64,000 nt of DNA from Actinomadura mexicana (GTDB lineage Bacteria > Actinomycetota > Actinomycetes > Streptosporangiales > Streptosporangiaceae). Each line of letters begins with the position of its first letter. The stretch's first letter is position 1. The stretch spans positions 186,001 through 250,000 of the forward strand of contig NZ_FZNP01000005.1 in the NCBI RefSeq assembly GCF_900188105.1. The letters are read 5' to 3'. This document shows, one piece after another, positions 55,023 to 63,793 of this stretch. The notes under the pieces were generated by a model. That model saw only the letters and a program-made list of their open reading frames with translations. It had not been told where the DNA came from and ran no database searches. A program made the translations under genes and the position numbers.

Positions 55023-55676
55023 ATGCCGTCCGTGCCGCAGTCTGCCGCGTCGTCCCCCGGTGGGGCCCGCTCCAGCGTGACCTACCCCGCGCTCGCCGCG
55101 CGGCTGCTCGCGCTGCCGCCGTCCTGCGGCCCGGTGCGGATCGTCGCGGTGGACGGCCCGAGCGGCGCGGGCAAGTCCACGTTCGCGGGCCACCTGGCGG
55201 AGGTCCTGGTCGGCGCCCCGGTCGTCCGGTCGGACGATTTCCGGGTGCCGTGGGACGCCGACCCGCTCACCTGGTGGCGCCCGCTGCGGCACGCGGTGCT
55301 CGGCCCGCTGCGGGACGGGCGCCCCGCCGTGCTGCGCCGCTACGACTGGCACCACGACCGCTACGGCCCCGAGGAGAGCATCCCGCCCGCGCCCGTCCTG
55401 ATCATCGAGGGTGTGGGCTCCGCCTGGGCGAAGGCGCCCGCCGCGTACCGGATCTGGATCGACGCGCCGTACGGCCTGCGCCGCGCCCGCGCCCTCGACC
55501 GGGACGGCCCCGAGTACGCCGGGGCCTGGGAGGACTGGGCCGTCCGCGAGCAGGACCACTTCACCGCCGACGCCACCGTCGACCGCTGCGACCTCCTCGT
55601 GGACGGCACCGCCTTCACCCCGCACCGCTTCACGGTCCACCCCCGGAACGCCGGAAGACCGGTCCCCGAGGCTTAG
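55023..55676 (+). CDS. uridine-kinase-like P-loop ATPase
   Basis: This 217-residue protein has Walker A VDGPSGAGKSTFAGHLAEVL (Lys in GAGKST) after VRIVAVDGPSG, then VVRSDDFRVPWD and a Walker B-like VLIIEGVG. This layout matches uridine kinase/phosphoribulokinase-like proteins of actinobacteria whose substrate is unknown. Its 3' end overlaps the convergent phospholipase D gene by four bases. Confidence 0.85.
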   Translation: MPSVPQSAASSPGGARSSVTYPALAARLLALPPSCGPVRIVAVDGPSGAGKSTFAGHLAEVLVGAPVVRSDDFRVPWDADPLTWWRPLRHAVLGPLRDGRPAVLRRYDWHHDRYGPEESIPPAPVLIIEGVGSAWAKAPAAYRIWIDAPYGLRRARALDRDGPEYAGAWEDWAVREQDHFTADATVDRCDLLVDGTAFTPHRFTVHPRNAGRPVPEA

Positions 55677-56887
55677 AGGAAACGGCGGAGGGGCGTGATC
55701 GACGCCTCCTTGGCGCGCTGCGTCACCGAACGCCGGGCCCACCGCGCGTGGTCGACCCGCTCGCTGCGGGTCAGGTCATCGTCGAAATGGGCGTCCAGGG
55801 TCGCGGTCAGATCTTCGTCGATCACGGCGAGCATGACCTCCTCGTCGTGGTCCATCGACCGCCGGTTGAAGTTCGTGGACCCGATGAGCGAGACCATTCC
55901 GTCCATGGTGAGGATTTTCGTGTGCAGCATCGACGGCTGGAACTGGTGAATGCGCACACCGCACTTCAAAAGGTCCTCATAATGGCGCTGGCTCGCCAGT
56001 CGGCTCACGCGCTTGTCGGCGTGCGGGCCGGGGAGGAGCATTTCCACCTCGACACCGCGCGCGACGGTCTCGCACAGCAGATCGACGAAGTAGTCGTCGG
56101 GGGCGAAATAGGCGGAGGCCACTCGCAGCCGCCGCTCGGCCAACTGGAGGACGACGCGGAGGAGGGTCTGCATGTCCTGCCAGCCGACGCTGGCCGACCC
56201 CCGCACCACCTGCACCACGGCGTCCCCGGCCGGTTCATGGCCGGTGAAACTGTCGCGGTCGTCGAACAGGACTTCGTGGCACTCGGCCCAGTTCTGCGCG
56301 AACGCGGCCGCGATACCGTCCACCGCGGGCCCGCGGACCTGGAAATGGCTGTCGCGCCACTCGCTCTCGTCGCGGGCGTCGCCGCCCCACTCCTCGGCGA
56401 TGCCGACCCCTCCGGTGAAGGCCACCTGCTCGTCCACCACCAGCACCTTCCGGTGGCAGCGGTGGTTCTGCTTGAACGGCGACACGTACACGGGCTTGCG
56501 GAACCAGGCGACCGTCACGCCCGCCCGCTCCATCTGCTCCACCAGGTCCTTCTCGATCTGCCAGGCGCCGATGCCGTCCAGGAGCAACCGGACCCGCACC
56601 CCGTCGCGGGCGCGCTCGGACAACGCGTCGGCGAACCGGTGGGCGATGTCCCCGCGCCAGTACACGTAGGTCATCATGTCGATGGTGCGACGCGCTCCGG
56701 CGATCTCCTCCAGCATCCGCGGGAAGATCTCGTCCCCGTTGCGCAGGGGCGTCACGGCGTTGCCCTCCGTCGCCGCCACACCGATCAGCCGCTCCAGGGC
56801 GCGGCGGATCCGGTGCGCGCGGTCGTCGGACGCAGAGGCGAGCAGGTCGTCTCCGGGGGGCGTCGGCTCCTGCTGCGACACGGTCAT
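55673..56887 (-). CDS. phospholipase D family protein (cardiolipin synthase-like)
   Basis: This 404-residue protein has two HKD motifs: HRKVLVVDEQVAFTGGVGI and HTKILTMDGMVSLIGSTNFNRRSMDHD. The latter matches cardiolipin synthases, but no N-terminal membrane helices are present, so it is a soluble or peripheral member with phosphatidyltransferase or phospholipase activity. ATG at 56887 has AGGAG about ten bases upstream; a start six codons earlier is possible. Confidence 0.92.
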   Translation of the reverse strand: MTVSQQEPTPPGDDLLASASDDRAHRIRRALERLIGVAATEGNAVTPLRNGDEIFPRMLEEIAGARRTIDMMTYVYWRGDIAHRFADALSERARDGVRVRLLLDGIGAWQIEKDLVEQMERAGVTVAWFRKPVYVSPFKQNHRCHRKVLVVDEQVAFTGGVGIAEEWGGDARDESEWRDSHFQVRGPAVDGIAAAFAQNWAECHEVLFDDRDSFTGHEPAGDAVVQVVRGSASVGWQDMQTLLRVVLQLAERRLRVASAYFAPDDYFVDLLCETVARGVEVEMLLPGPHADKRVSRLASQRHYEDLLKCGVRIHQFQPSMLHTKILTMDGMVSLIGSTNFNRRSMDHDEEVMLAVIDEDLTATLDAHFDDDLTRSERVDHARWARRSVTQRAKEASITPLRRFL

Positions 56888-57208
56888 CTGCTGTCTTCTC
56901 CTCACGCCAAGGCCGGCGACCGACGGACTCGTGCGGTCACTCCGAAAGCACGAAAGCGATCGCCGCTCGGCCGAGATGCGTCCCCCCGGATTCGCGTTTC
57001 ATGCCGCCGCGCCGTGCTCTGAGAGCGAATGCACATCATTTCCCGCCACCCGATGCACGCATCCGAATACCGAGCGTACCGCCGCCCGGCCATGGTCCTC
57101 ACCGCGCCACTGAAAGGTGCCCGGCCAGGAAGACCAGCCACCCGGAAACCGGAACGAAATGCGAACCGTCCCCGCCGGGCGCGGCCGTCGAGCCCCCGCC
57201 TTTCAAGA
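56888..57208. other. 321-bp region with no supported gene
   Basis: Short open frames here have shadow-like composition and no recognisable start site. The middle part is slightly less GC-rich than its surroundings. It probably holds the promoter of the phospholipase D gene and the terminator of the small membrane peptide gene, but I cannot point to convincing boxes. Confidence 0.4.
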
Positions 57209-57337
57209 TCAGCAGTGGCGGCCCACCCACAGGACGGTCAGCGTGATCACCGCGCCTCCGGCGGCTCCGGACGCGCCCTGGACGGCGGCGATGAGGGCGA
57301 GGCGGGCGAGGCGGCGCAGGAGCAGACGGTCGAACAC
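57209..57337 (-). CDS. 42-residue hydrophobic membrane peptide divergent from CHAT-STAND gene
   Basis: A GTG at 57337 has GGGAG six bases upstream and opens a 42-codon frame. The product is (V)FDRLLLRRLARLALIAAV, then a Gly/Ala-rich middle QGASGAAGGAVI, and TLTVLWVGRHC at the end. A short amphipathic basic helix leads into one or two membrane segments. The composition is typical of small membrane-active or toxin-like peptides. The gene is 174 bases from, and divergent to, the large CHAT-STAND-TPR gene, so it may be its substrate or effector. That link is inference; the reading frame itself is supported by the ribosome site. Confidence 0.6.
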   Translation of the reverse strand: MFDRLLLRRLARLALIAAVQGASGAAGGAVITLTVLWVGRHC

Positions 57338-57511
57338 GGTGGTCTCCCTTCGGCGGGCCCCGGTCCTCGTCGCCGGGGCGCTGCCTGAAGTGGGCCCGTC
57401 CGGCCGGTTATCCGGATCGCCCCGAACGCCGGGGCGACCGCGGGCATAGTGGACTGCCGGCCCGGCGGGGAATATCCGGAGGACCTCCGATCCGGACGGG
57501 AGGGGAGCTTC

Positions 57512-60500
57512 GTGGGCGAGCCGACAGACGCGACCGGCCGGTACGCGGCGGCGCTGCGCCGACTCCACGAAGCGGCCGGGTCACCGACCGGCGGGGCCAT
57601 CGAACGGCAGGCGGCGGCCCAGCTCCCCCCGCGGAAGATCACTCCCCAGTCGTGGAGCGACTGGCGCAACGGCCGGAACGTACCGTCCCAGCAGGCCGTC
57701 GCCGCCTTTCTCATCGGCCACCTGCGCAACCTGGCGCGGCGGCGCGGCGCGGACCGGGGCGTGCCCTCGGACCAGTGGTGGGAGGAGACGCGCAGGGCCG
57801 CGCTGGCCGAGCGCCGCAGTGGGCCCGGTCGTGGCGGACGCCCCGCACAGGCGCACCCCACCGTGTTCCCGGGCCTGGTCAGGGAGGCGACGCTGCGGAT
57901 AGACCGGGAGACCGTCTCGTACGGGCACGCCGGTGAGGTCCCGCTCGCCGAGCACCCGCGCCGGGAGGCCGACCACGGCCTTGAGGGCCTGCTGTGGCGT
58001 CTGGCCCGAGCACGGGCACGCGGGACCACCGGCACCGTGGTCCGGCAGGACGCCCTGGTCCGCGAGACGGGCCGGAAACTGGGCTCGGTCTTCCTCGACG
58101 GCCCCGCGGGAGATGCGCTGGCCGCCGGGTCTGCGACCGCGGCGCGGGAACGGAGCGTCCTCCGCCTGGGCGTCGACGTGGCCGAGGATCTCTTCGACCT
58201 GCCCTGGGAGACGCTGGTCCTGCCCGGCCATGACCTCCCCCTCGTACTGACCCCCGGGGTCGAGATGCACCGGCTCGTTCCGGGGCCGCCCGCGGCGCGC
58301 ACGGCGACGGCCGCCCCGCTGCGGATCCTGGCGGTCGTGGCGAGTCCCGACGGGCAGGACGGCGGCGCACTGCTCGACATGGAGCGGGAACTGCGAACCA
58401 TCCTGGACGCCGTGGAGCCGGCGAAACGGCATGCGGCCGCGTACGTGCGCGTCCTCAACGAGGGGACGCTGGCCTCGGTTCACGAGGCGCTCCGCCAGGA
58501 GCGGTTCCACGTCCTGCACATCTCGTGCCATGCCCGGCCAGGCTTTCTCGCCCTGGAGGACAGGAACGGCCGGGTCGACACGGTGTCCGCCGCGAGGCTC
58601 GCCGAAGCCGTCCCGCGCGGCGGCGAGGTCCCGCTGATCGTCCTGTCCGGATGCTCCACGGCCCTCGGCGGGGAGGTGGTCACGGGACTCGCCCGGGGGC
58701 TGGTCGACGCGGGCATGCCCATGGTGCTCGCGATGACGGCGCCCGTCTCCGACCAGTACGCCACCCGGCTCGCCGCGGCGCTCTACCGGGGGCTCGCCCT
58801 GCACCCGCGCCCCGAGGTGCCGGCCGCCCTGTCGGAAGCCAGGCGCGAGCTGACCGAAGGCCGCGACTCGGGCGAGTGGGCGACCTCCGCGTTGTTCATG
58901 CGCGGCCCGTCCCGGCCGCTCTACGACGTCGCCCACGGGGTGGACACCGGTGTCGCCCCGCCCCGGCCCGTACTCCTCGATCCCGCGGTCGTCGTCCGGG
59001 GCACCGGCGAGTTCGTCGGACGTCGCACCGAGATCCGAACCCTGCTGAGGGCGTTGCGGGGCGGGTCCCCCGGCGTGCTGATCCAGGGGCTCGGCGGAGT
59101 CGGCAAGACCGTCCTGGCGGCGGAGCTCGTGTCCCGGCTCGGCGCGGAGGCGGGGCTGGTCGTCTCGACGTCCGGCCGGACCAGCCCCGATCAGATCCTG
59201 GCGGAGACCGCCGGCCGGCTCCTGGCCTCCACGGCACGGGACGGGGACGGGGCCGCGCCCCTGCGGAACCTGGCCGGCTTCATCGAAGGGCCCGCCAACG
59301 ACATCGGCGGATCATGGCGGGTCAGGCTCGGCGCGCTCGCCGGCCTGATCGGCGAGTCGCCGGTCACCCTGCTGCTCGACAACTTCGAGGAGAACCTCGT
59401 CTCGGCCACCGAGCACTCCTTCCTGGACGAGGAGCTCGCCGCTTTCATGGCCGCTTGGACGTCGGCCGGGGGGCGCCTGATCGTCACCTGCCGGTACCCC
59501 GTCGACCTTCCCGGCGGGGCACTGCGCACCCTCCACCTCGGGCCGCTGCTCCTCGCCGAGGCGCGCAAGCTCATGTGGCGGCTGCCCGGCCTGGACGCCC
59601 TTCCGATCGAGGACAGGCAGCGGGCGTGGGCGAACGTGGGCGGCCATCCGAGGACGCTGGAGTACGTCGACGCGCTCCTCAGGTCGGGCCGGGCGAACTT
59701 CCCGGACATCACGCGCCGCTTGGAAGCCCTGCCGCCCCGGTCTCCGGAGGCCGGCCGCCCCGGGGCCGCACCGAACACCGCGGGCCCGAGCCTCGACACC
59801 GCGATGGCGGAGGCCATCACGCTCGCGGTCGCCGAAACGCTGCTGAGCGACCTCGTCGACTCGCTCGACCCGCTCGCCCAGATCGTCCTGGCCGGCGCGT
59901 CGGTCTTCCGGCTCCCCTGCACCCGGGCCGGCCTGGCCTGGCTGTGCAGCCCGCCGGAGAACGAGCGCGACACGATCGTGGCGCACCACTCCGGACTCCT
60001 GGAGGAGCTCCGCAGGGAGCGGCCCGACGCGGAACTCGAAGACCTCGGACTGACCCCCGAGGAAACCGGCCAGATCCGCTCGATGATGACGGGGGCCATC
60101 AGCCTTCCCCAGGGCCCTGCCGGGCTGGACCAGGCGATCCGGTCGCTGGTCGACCTCAGTCTCGTCGTGCGCATCGAGACCGACGAACCTTCGCAGGCCC
60201 TCTATCTGACGCACCGGTGGACCGCGTCCACCCTGCAGCGGCTCCTGGCGGACGGCGACTCCACCGATCTCGTACGGAGGGCCCATCTGGCGGCCACCGG
60301 ATACTGGTGGGCCGTGGGCCACCACGAACCGATCAGAGAGGTCGCCTGGCTGGAGAAGAGGCACCATCTCCACGCGGCGGGCGACCTCGACGGAGCGCTG
60401 TCGGCAACGGGCGATCTCGCCATCCGCCTGCGGCACAGGGGCGCGCACGCTCTGGCGGGATCCCTGCTGCTGGAGACGCTCGGCTGGTTCCCGGAACCGG

Positions 60501-61426
60501 ACCTCCGGCGGGCGAAGACCCTAGATGCCCTCTCGCTGAACGCCGAGGACCTGGACGACCTCACGAAGGCGCGAGACTTCACCGAGGAGTCTCGCGAGAT
60601 CAACGAGCGGGAGGACGACCGCGAGGGTCTCCTCGCCAATTTCCACCGGCTCGCCCGGCTCACCAGGATGCAGGGTGACTACGAAGAGGCGGCCCGGTGG
60701 AACGACAGGAGCCGGGATCTGGCGGAGGACCTGAACGACCGGTACATGCTGGCCAACACCTACCACGAGTCCAGTCTTCTCGCCGAGCACCGGGCCTCGT
60801 TCGAGGATGCCCTGACCTGGGCCCGGCGCGCCCTGGACCTCCGGCTCGCCATCGACGACCGGCGCGGAGTGGGGGCGAGCCACCACCTGCTCGGTGTCAT
60901 CACCCATCAGCAGCGTGCGCTCGACAGCGCGCACGGCTGGTTCCAGAAAGCCCTGGACGTCGCCCTGACCTCCGGCTACCGCTCCGACGAGGCGGTCGCC
61001 TACCACGAGCTAGGCCTGATCGCCCAGGAACGGGGCGACCTCGACGGCGCGGTGACGTGGACGCGCAAGGGCGTCGTCCTGAACGAGCAGATCGGCGGCA
61101 GGACGAATCTCTCCGCCGGTTACTACCAGCTCGGGAGCATCGCCTTCACACGGGAGGAACCCGACGAGGCCCTGCACTGGTTCACTCGGTCGCTCGCCCT
61201 GTCGGACCAGGCCGGCGACCAGATGGGCTCCGCGGACACCCGACTCGCCCTCGGCGTGCTCGCCGAGGCCCGGGGCGCACTCGACGAGGCGTACGACCTG
61301 TTCGCGCAGGCCCATGCGACATACGAGGCCCTCGGCCACGCGCCCCGGGCCGCCGGGACCGCAGCGGACCTGGCCCGCGTCGTGGCCGCGAGGCAGAGCC
61401 GTGATGCCGGGCAGGCCACGCGCTGA
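57512..61426 (+). CDS. HTH-CHAT protease-STAND NTPase-TPR protein
   Basis: This 1304-residue protein combines four parts. Residues about 8-80 resemble an actinobacterial HTH-like domain (RYAAALRRLHEAAGSP...SWSDWRNGRNVPS). Residues about 120-470 are a CHAT caspase-like protease, with HISCHA (His336, Cys339, His340; the last is the likely catalytic His) and LSGCSTALGG (catalytic Cys381). A STAND/NB-ARC NTPase follows with Walker A GLGGVGKT (526-533) and Walker B TLLLDNFEE (Asp623). From about residue 1010 there are at least six TPR-like repeats. STAND proteins are ligand-triggered switches; the TPRs would sense and the CHAT would cut. GGGAGGGGAG before the GTG at 57512 fixes the start, not an upstream GTG at 57449. 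Confidence 0.9.
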   Translation: MGEPTDATGRYAAALRRLHEAAGSPTGGAIERQAAAQLPPRKITPQSWSDWRNGRNVPSQQAVAAFLIGHLRNLARRRGADRGVPSDQWWEETRRAALAERRSGPGRGGRPAQAHPTVFPGLVREATLRIDRETVSYGHAGEVPLAEHPRREADHGLEGLLWRLARARARGTTGTVVRQDALVRETGRKLGSVFLDGPAGDALAAGSATAARERSVLRLGVDVAEDLFDLPWETLVLPGHDLPLVLTPGVEMHRLVPGPPAARTATAAPLRILAVVASPDGQDGGALLDMERELRTILDAVEPAKRHAAAYVRVLNEGTLASVHEALRQERFHVLHISCHARPGFLALEDRNGRVDTVSAARLAEAVPRGGEVPLIVLSGCSTALGGEVVTGLARGLVDAGMPMVLAMTAPVSDQYATRLAAALYRGLALHPRPEVPAALSEARRELTEGRDSGEWATSALFMRGPSRPLYDVAHGVDTGVAPPRPVLLDPAVVVRGTGEFVGRRTEIRTLLRALRGGSPGVLIQGLGGVGKTVLAAELVSRLGAEAGLVVSTSGRTSPDQILAETAGRLLASTARDGDGAAPLRNLAGFIEGPANDIGGSWRVRLGALAGLIGESPVTLLLDNFEENLVSATEHSFLDEELAAFMAAWTSAGGRLIVTCRYPVDLPGGALRTLHLGPLLLAEARKLMWRLPGLDALPIEDRQRAWANVGGHPRTLEYVDALLRSGRANFPDITRRLEALPPRSPEAGRPGAAPNTAGPSLDTAMAEAITLAVAETLLSDLVDSLDPLAQIVLAGASVFRLPCTRAGLAWLCSPPENERDTIVAHHSGLLEELRRERPDAELEDLGLTPEETGQIRSMMTGAISLPQGPAGLDQAIRSLVDLSLVVRIETDEPSQALYLTHRWTASTLQRLLADGDSTDLVRRAHLAATGYWWAVGHHEPIREVAWLEKRHHLHAAGDLDGALSATGDLAIRLRHRGAHALAGSLLLETLGWFPEPDLRRAKTLDALSLNAEDLDDLTKARDFTEESREINEREDDREGLLANFHRLARLTRMQGDYEEAARWNDRSRDLAEDLNDRYMLANTYHESSLLAEHRASFEDALTWARRALDLRLAIDDRRGVGASHHLLGVITHQQRALDSAHGWFQKALDVALTSGYRSDEAVAYHELGLIAQERGDLDGAVTWTRKGVVLNEQIGGRTNLSAGYYQLGSIAFTREEPDEALHWFTRSLALSDQAGDQMGSADTRLALGVLAEARGALDEAYDLFAQAHATYEALGHAPRAAGTAADLARVVAARQSRDAGQATR

Positions 61427-61535
61427 AGCGCGACGCGATGTTCACCGACCTGATCAAGACCGGACCCGGCGTCCAGGCACAGGTGTCCGACGGCACCTGA
61501 CGCACAGGAGGCCGGACGGCTCAATGCCGCAGGCC

Positions 61536-61721
61536 CTAGCCCTGCTTGAGCCGGGCAAGCAAGGCACCGAACTCGGCCGCGGTCAGAGCGAGGTGACCGC
61601 CGTCCGGGTCCTTCGAGTCGCGCACGCCGATCCCCGCCCCAGGCGCAAGGCGCCCCAGCTCAACGCAGTGCTCGTCGTTAACCCCGCTGCTGTGCGTACT
61701 TTTGCGCCACCGAACGCTCAT
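61536..61721 (-). CDS. DUF397 protein
   Basis: This 61-residue protein has the DUF397 signature: RWRKSTHSSGVNDEHCVELGRL, IGVRDSKDPDGGHLALTAAEFGALLARLK. DUF397 proteins are small partners of the XRE/DUF5753 regulators next to them. Its ATG overlaps the regulator stop by four bases (ATGA), as usual for the pair. Confidence 0.93.
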   Translation of the reverse strand: MSVRWRKSTHSSGVNDEHCVELGRLAPGAGIGVRDSKDPDGGHLALTAAEFGALLARLKQG

Positions 61722-62533
61722 GTGTACTGCTCCAAGTACTGTTCGACCAATGCGCGTGAAGCGTCTTCTGGGAGAGCCTTTGCGCCGATACGATCAAACA
61801 TAGCCCATAGCTTCCTTATCTCGCCGGGCGTCTCGATCAGGCGTCCGCCGTACTGGGCACCCGCGTAAGCGACGTCGCGGTCCTCCATGCTGATGATCTG
61901 AAAAGGACCGTCGAAGCCCTCGTGAGCACCCGCTGATGGTGGGATGAATCGAATGATGATGTTCGGGAGATCCATCATCTGCCGCAGGTGCGCGAGCTGC
62001 GCCTTCATGACTCCCCGGCCACCAACACTGGAGCCGAGCGCTCCCTCGTCCAAGACCACGTAGAAGAACGGTGGCTCCTCACGTTCGAGCAGGGCCTGCT
62101 GACGAGCCAGTCGTCTGGCGAAGGTGTCGTCGGTGTCACCCGGCGCGCCGGCCACGGTCAGGGCGCGCATGTACTGCTCGGTCTGAAACGGACGGGGAAT
62201 CGTCTTGCCGTGGTAGAGCCTGATGCTGTCCGCCCGTTCCTCATAGCGCATAAATTGGCGACCCCAGTCAGGGTCGTGAGAGTTTCGGGCATACCAGAGC
62301 AAAAGCTGTAAAAGCGGCCCTGTGGCGTACTTTGCGTCCAGCTTCACCAATTGGTCCTCTTGTGGACGCTGCCGACCTGCTTCGATGTTCGAAACAGTGG
62401 AGCGCGCCACTCCAATGATCTTCCCGCACTGAGTCAGCGAAAGTCCCTCTCGTTCCCGCAGAAACCGCAGGTAGAAGGCCAGAAAGTGCCACAGCGAGGC
62501 CCTGGGCTCAAGGGGGTCGCGGACGATCGGCAT
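61718..62533 (-). CDS. XRE-family regulator with DUF5753 domain
   Basis: This 271-residue regulator has an XRE HTH (LRFLREREGLSLTQCGKIIGVARSTVSNIEAGRQRPQ, about 20-58) and a DUF5753 domain (HGKTIPRPFQTEQYMRALTVAG, FYVVLDEGALG, IIIRFIPPSAGAHEGFDGPFQIIS). These WhiJ-like proteins control development or antibiotic genes with a DUF397 partner. AGGAG five bases before ATG at 62533 decides the start; the frame extends 66 codons upstream without a good site. It is divergent from an HATPase gene. Confidence 0.94.
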   Translation of the reverse strand: MPIVRDPLEPRASLWHFLAFYLRFLREREGLSLTQCGKIIGVARSTVSNIEAGRQRPQEDQLVKLDAKYATGPLLQLLLWYARNSHDPDWGRQFMRYEERADSIRLYHGKTIPRPFQTEQYMRALTVAGAPGDTDDTFARRLARQQALLEREEPPFFYVVLDEGALGSSVGGRGVMKAQLAHLRQMMDLPNIIIRFIPPSAGAHEGFDGPFQIISMEDRDVAYAGAQYGGRLIETPGEIRKLWAMFDRIGAKALPEDASRALVEQYLEQYT

Positions 62534-62630
62534 CGTGACTCCTGTTTGGTCTATTTTCCCTAACACTTGAAGGCTAGAAGGCGTCCGTGATCCTTGCCAT
62601 GGGAAATCGAAAACCGAAGCGAGGGCGGAG

Positions 62631-63062
62631 ATGAGGATGGCCACGGCGAACGGGGATTTGATCATTCCGCTGATGGGGTCGGCGGCGGCGGTGGGGCTGG
62701 CGCGGACGCTGGCGGGGGCGCGATTCCGCAAATGGGGTTATTCGCACGTTCTCGACGACGCCTTGCTCATCGTCTCGGAACTCGTCACCAATGCGGTCGA
62801 TCGGACGCCGCACGCGGAGTTGCGGCTCCAGGTCAGCAGGGACGTGCAGGGGGTCATCGTCGCCGTGTGGGACGGGGCGTCCGACCTCCCCAGAGCCCGG
62901 CCGAAGGTCGAGCTCACCCTCGACGACCTCGACCTGTCCGAGGAGGCGTTCGACGACAACGGCGGTTGGGGGCTGCACATCGTCCGGGCACTGTCCGCCG
63001 CGTGCGGGGCGATGCGCGACCCCTGTGGGGGAAAGTGGGTCTGGGCCCGAATCATCCCGTAG
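62631..63062 (+). CDS. ATP-binding protein, anti-sigma-factor-like HATPase
   Basis: This 143-residue GHKL ATPase has an N-box in LIVSELVTNAVDR, VIVAVWDGASDLPR and G-box GGWGLHIVRALSAACG. Members like RsbW/SpoIIAB or AbaA-type proteins bind sigma factors or act with the XRE/DUF397 genes. Here it is divergent from those genes across 97 bases, a common actinobacterial layout. ATG at 62631 is given; another ATG two codons later is also possible. Confidence 0.9.
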   Translation: MRMATANGDLIIPLMGSAAAVGLARTLAGARFRKWGYSHVLDDALLIVSELVTNAVDRTPHAELRLQVSRDVQGVIVAVWDGASDLPRARPKVELTLDDLDLSEEAFDDNGGWGLHIVRALSAACGAMRDPCGGKWVWARIIP

Positions 63063-63073
63063 AGGGGAGAGCC

Positions 63074-63280
63074 GTGAAGCCCGATGAATGCGCACTTCTG
63101 TCGGTCATCGAGGCGGGCAGAACAGCGGAGTTCGGTCCCGATGGTCTGGTATTGGCCGAGACGTCGCGCCGGAATTGTGATTCCGACCCCCGCTCGGGGC
63201 TCATGGATCGACTTTCAGAGGTCCGAAGTCACCGCTGGTGGGCCGCACCGCGTCCTCGTGCTGCTGAGGGTCCGCCTTGA
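63074..63280 (+). CDS. small hypothetical protein
   Basis: A GTG at 63074 follows AGGGGAG by four bases and 11 bases after the HATPase stop. The frame encodes 68 residues, (V)KPDECALLSVIEAGRTAEFG onward, with no recognised domain. Its last 80 bases overlap the 3' end of the convergent antitoxin-like gene and have Arg/Pro-rich, shadow-like composition, so the protein may be shorter in related genomes or the call may be wrong. Confidence 0.4.
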   Translation: MKPDECALLSVIEAGRTAEFGPDGLVLAETSRRNCDSDPRSGLMDRLSEVRSHRWWAAPRPRAAEGPP

Positions 63281-63674
63281 TGCGTGCGGTGGCACGCCAT
63301 CCGACGATCACCTCGTTGAGGGACGTGTCGAGCTCGAGCTCGGCCGCGTCCGAGAGGGCATCGACGAGTTCCACGGTGAAGGCGCGGACCTCCTCGGTGC
63401 TCAGATGACGCACCCACGGGAACACGTCCGGCATGGCGAGCAGCAGCTCGCGGGCGCCTGGGTCGTGCTTCATGAGCGCGATGAAGATCCGTGACGCGGT
63501 GGCCAGCGTCTCGTCGCGCCGCTCTTCGCGTTCGGCGGCCGTGAGGTAGAAGTCCGGTGCGTCGCGATGGGTGACGCGCACCCGCCCCAGCCGGGAGGCC
63601 CGCTCCGCGACGGCCCGCGGGTTGCGGGACAGATCGGAGAAGGTGACCGAGTCTGGACGGGACTTGGTGCTCAT
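63201..63674 (-). CDS. Phd-like antitoxin homologue
   Basis: The N-terminus of this 157-residue protein, SVTFSDLSRNPRAVAERASRLGRVRVTHRDAPDFYLTA, resembles Phd/YefM antitoxins. The C-terminal half is helical and acidic (RAFTVELVDALSDAAELELDTSLNEVI) and much longer than a typical antitoxin tail. No toxin gene is visible on this strand within the window, so it may be a solitary regulator. ATG at 63674 lies close to a likely promoter (TACGAT) and operator. Confidence 0.75.
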   Translation of the reverse strand: MSTKSRPDSVTFSDLSRNPRAVAERASRLGRVRVTHRDAPDFYLTAAEREERRDETLATASRIFIALMKHDPGARELLLAMPDVFPWVRHLSTEEVRAFTVELVDALSDAAELELDTSLNEVIVGWRATARIKADPQQHEDAVRPTSGDFGPLKVDP

Positions 63675-63687
63675 AACCGAGAGGCTA

Positions 63688-63703
63688 TCAGATCGTATTC
63701 TGA
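63688..63703. promoter_or_regulatory. inverted repeat upstream of the Phd-like gene
   Basis: TCAGATCGTATTCTGA has perfect 5-base arms around six bases. It starts 13 bases upstream of the ATG and covers a candidate -10 box (TACGAT on the minus strand). Phd-like proteins commonly repress their own operon through such sites. Confidence 0.5.
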
Positions 63704-63793
63704 ATTCGGATGGCCATACGGGCCTGGATAGGCTGGCCGCCCTGAATGATGGCCTCGGGGCGGGTCCGGCGGAGCGCGGATGGCGGGTGGACC

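Noticed and set aside
57001..57246. Small plus-strand frames before the CHAT gene
   Set aside because: They are Pro/Arg/Ser-rich, lack ribosome sites and partly oppose the better supported membrane peptide gene.
61438..61500. A 20-codon frame (MFTDLIKTGPGVQAQVSDGT) after the CHAT gene
   Set aside because: It has no ribosome site and is too short to judge; it may be a relic of a gene end.
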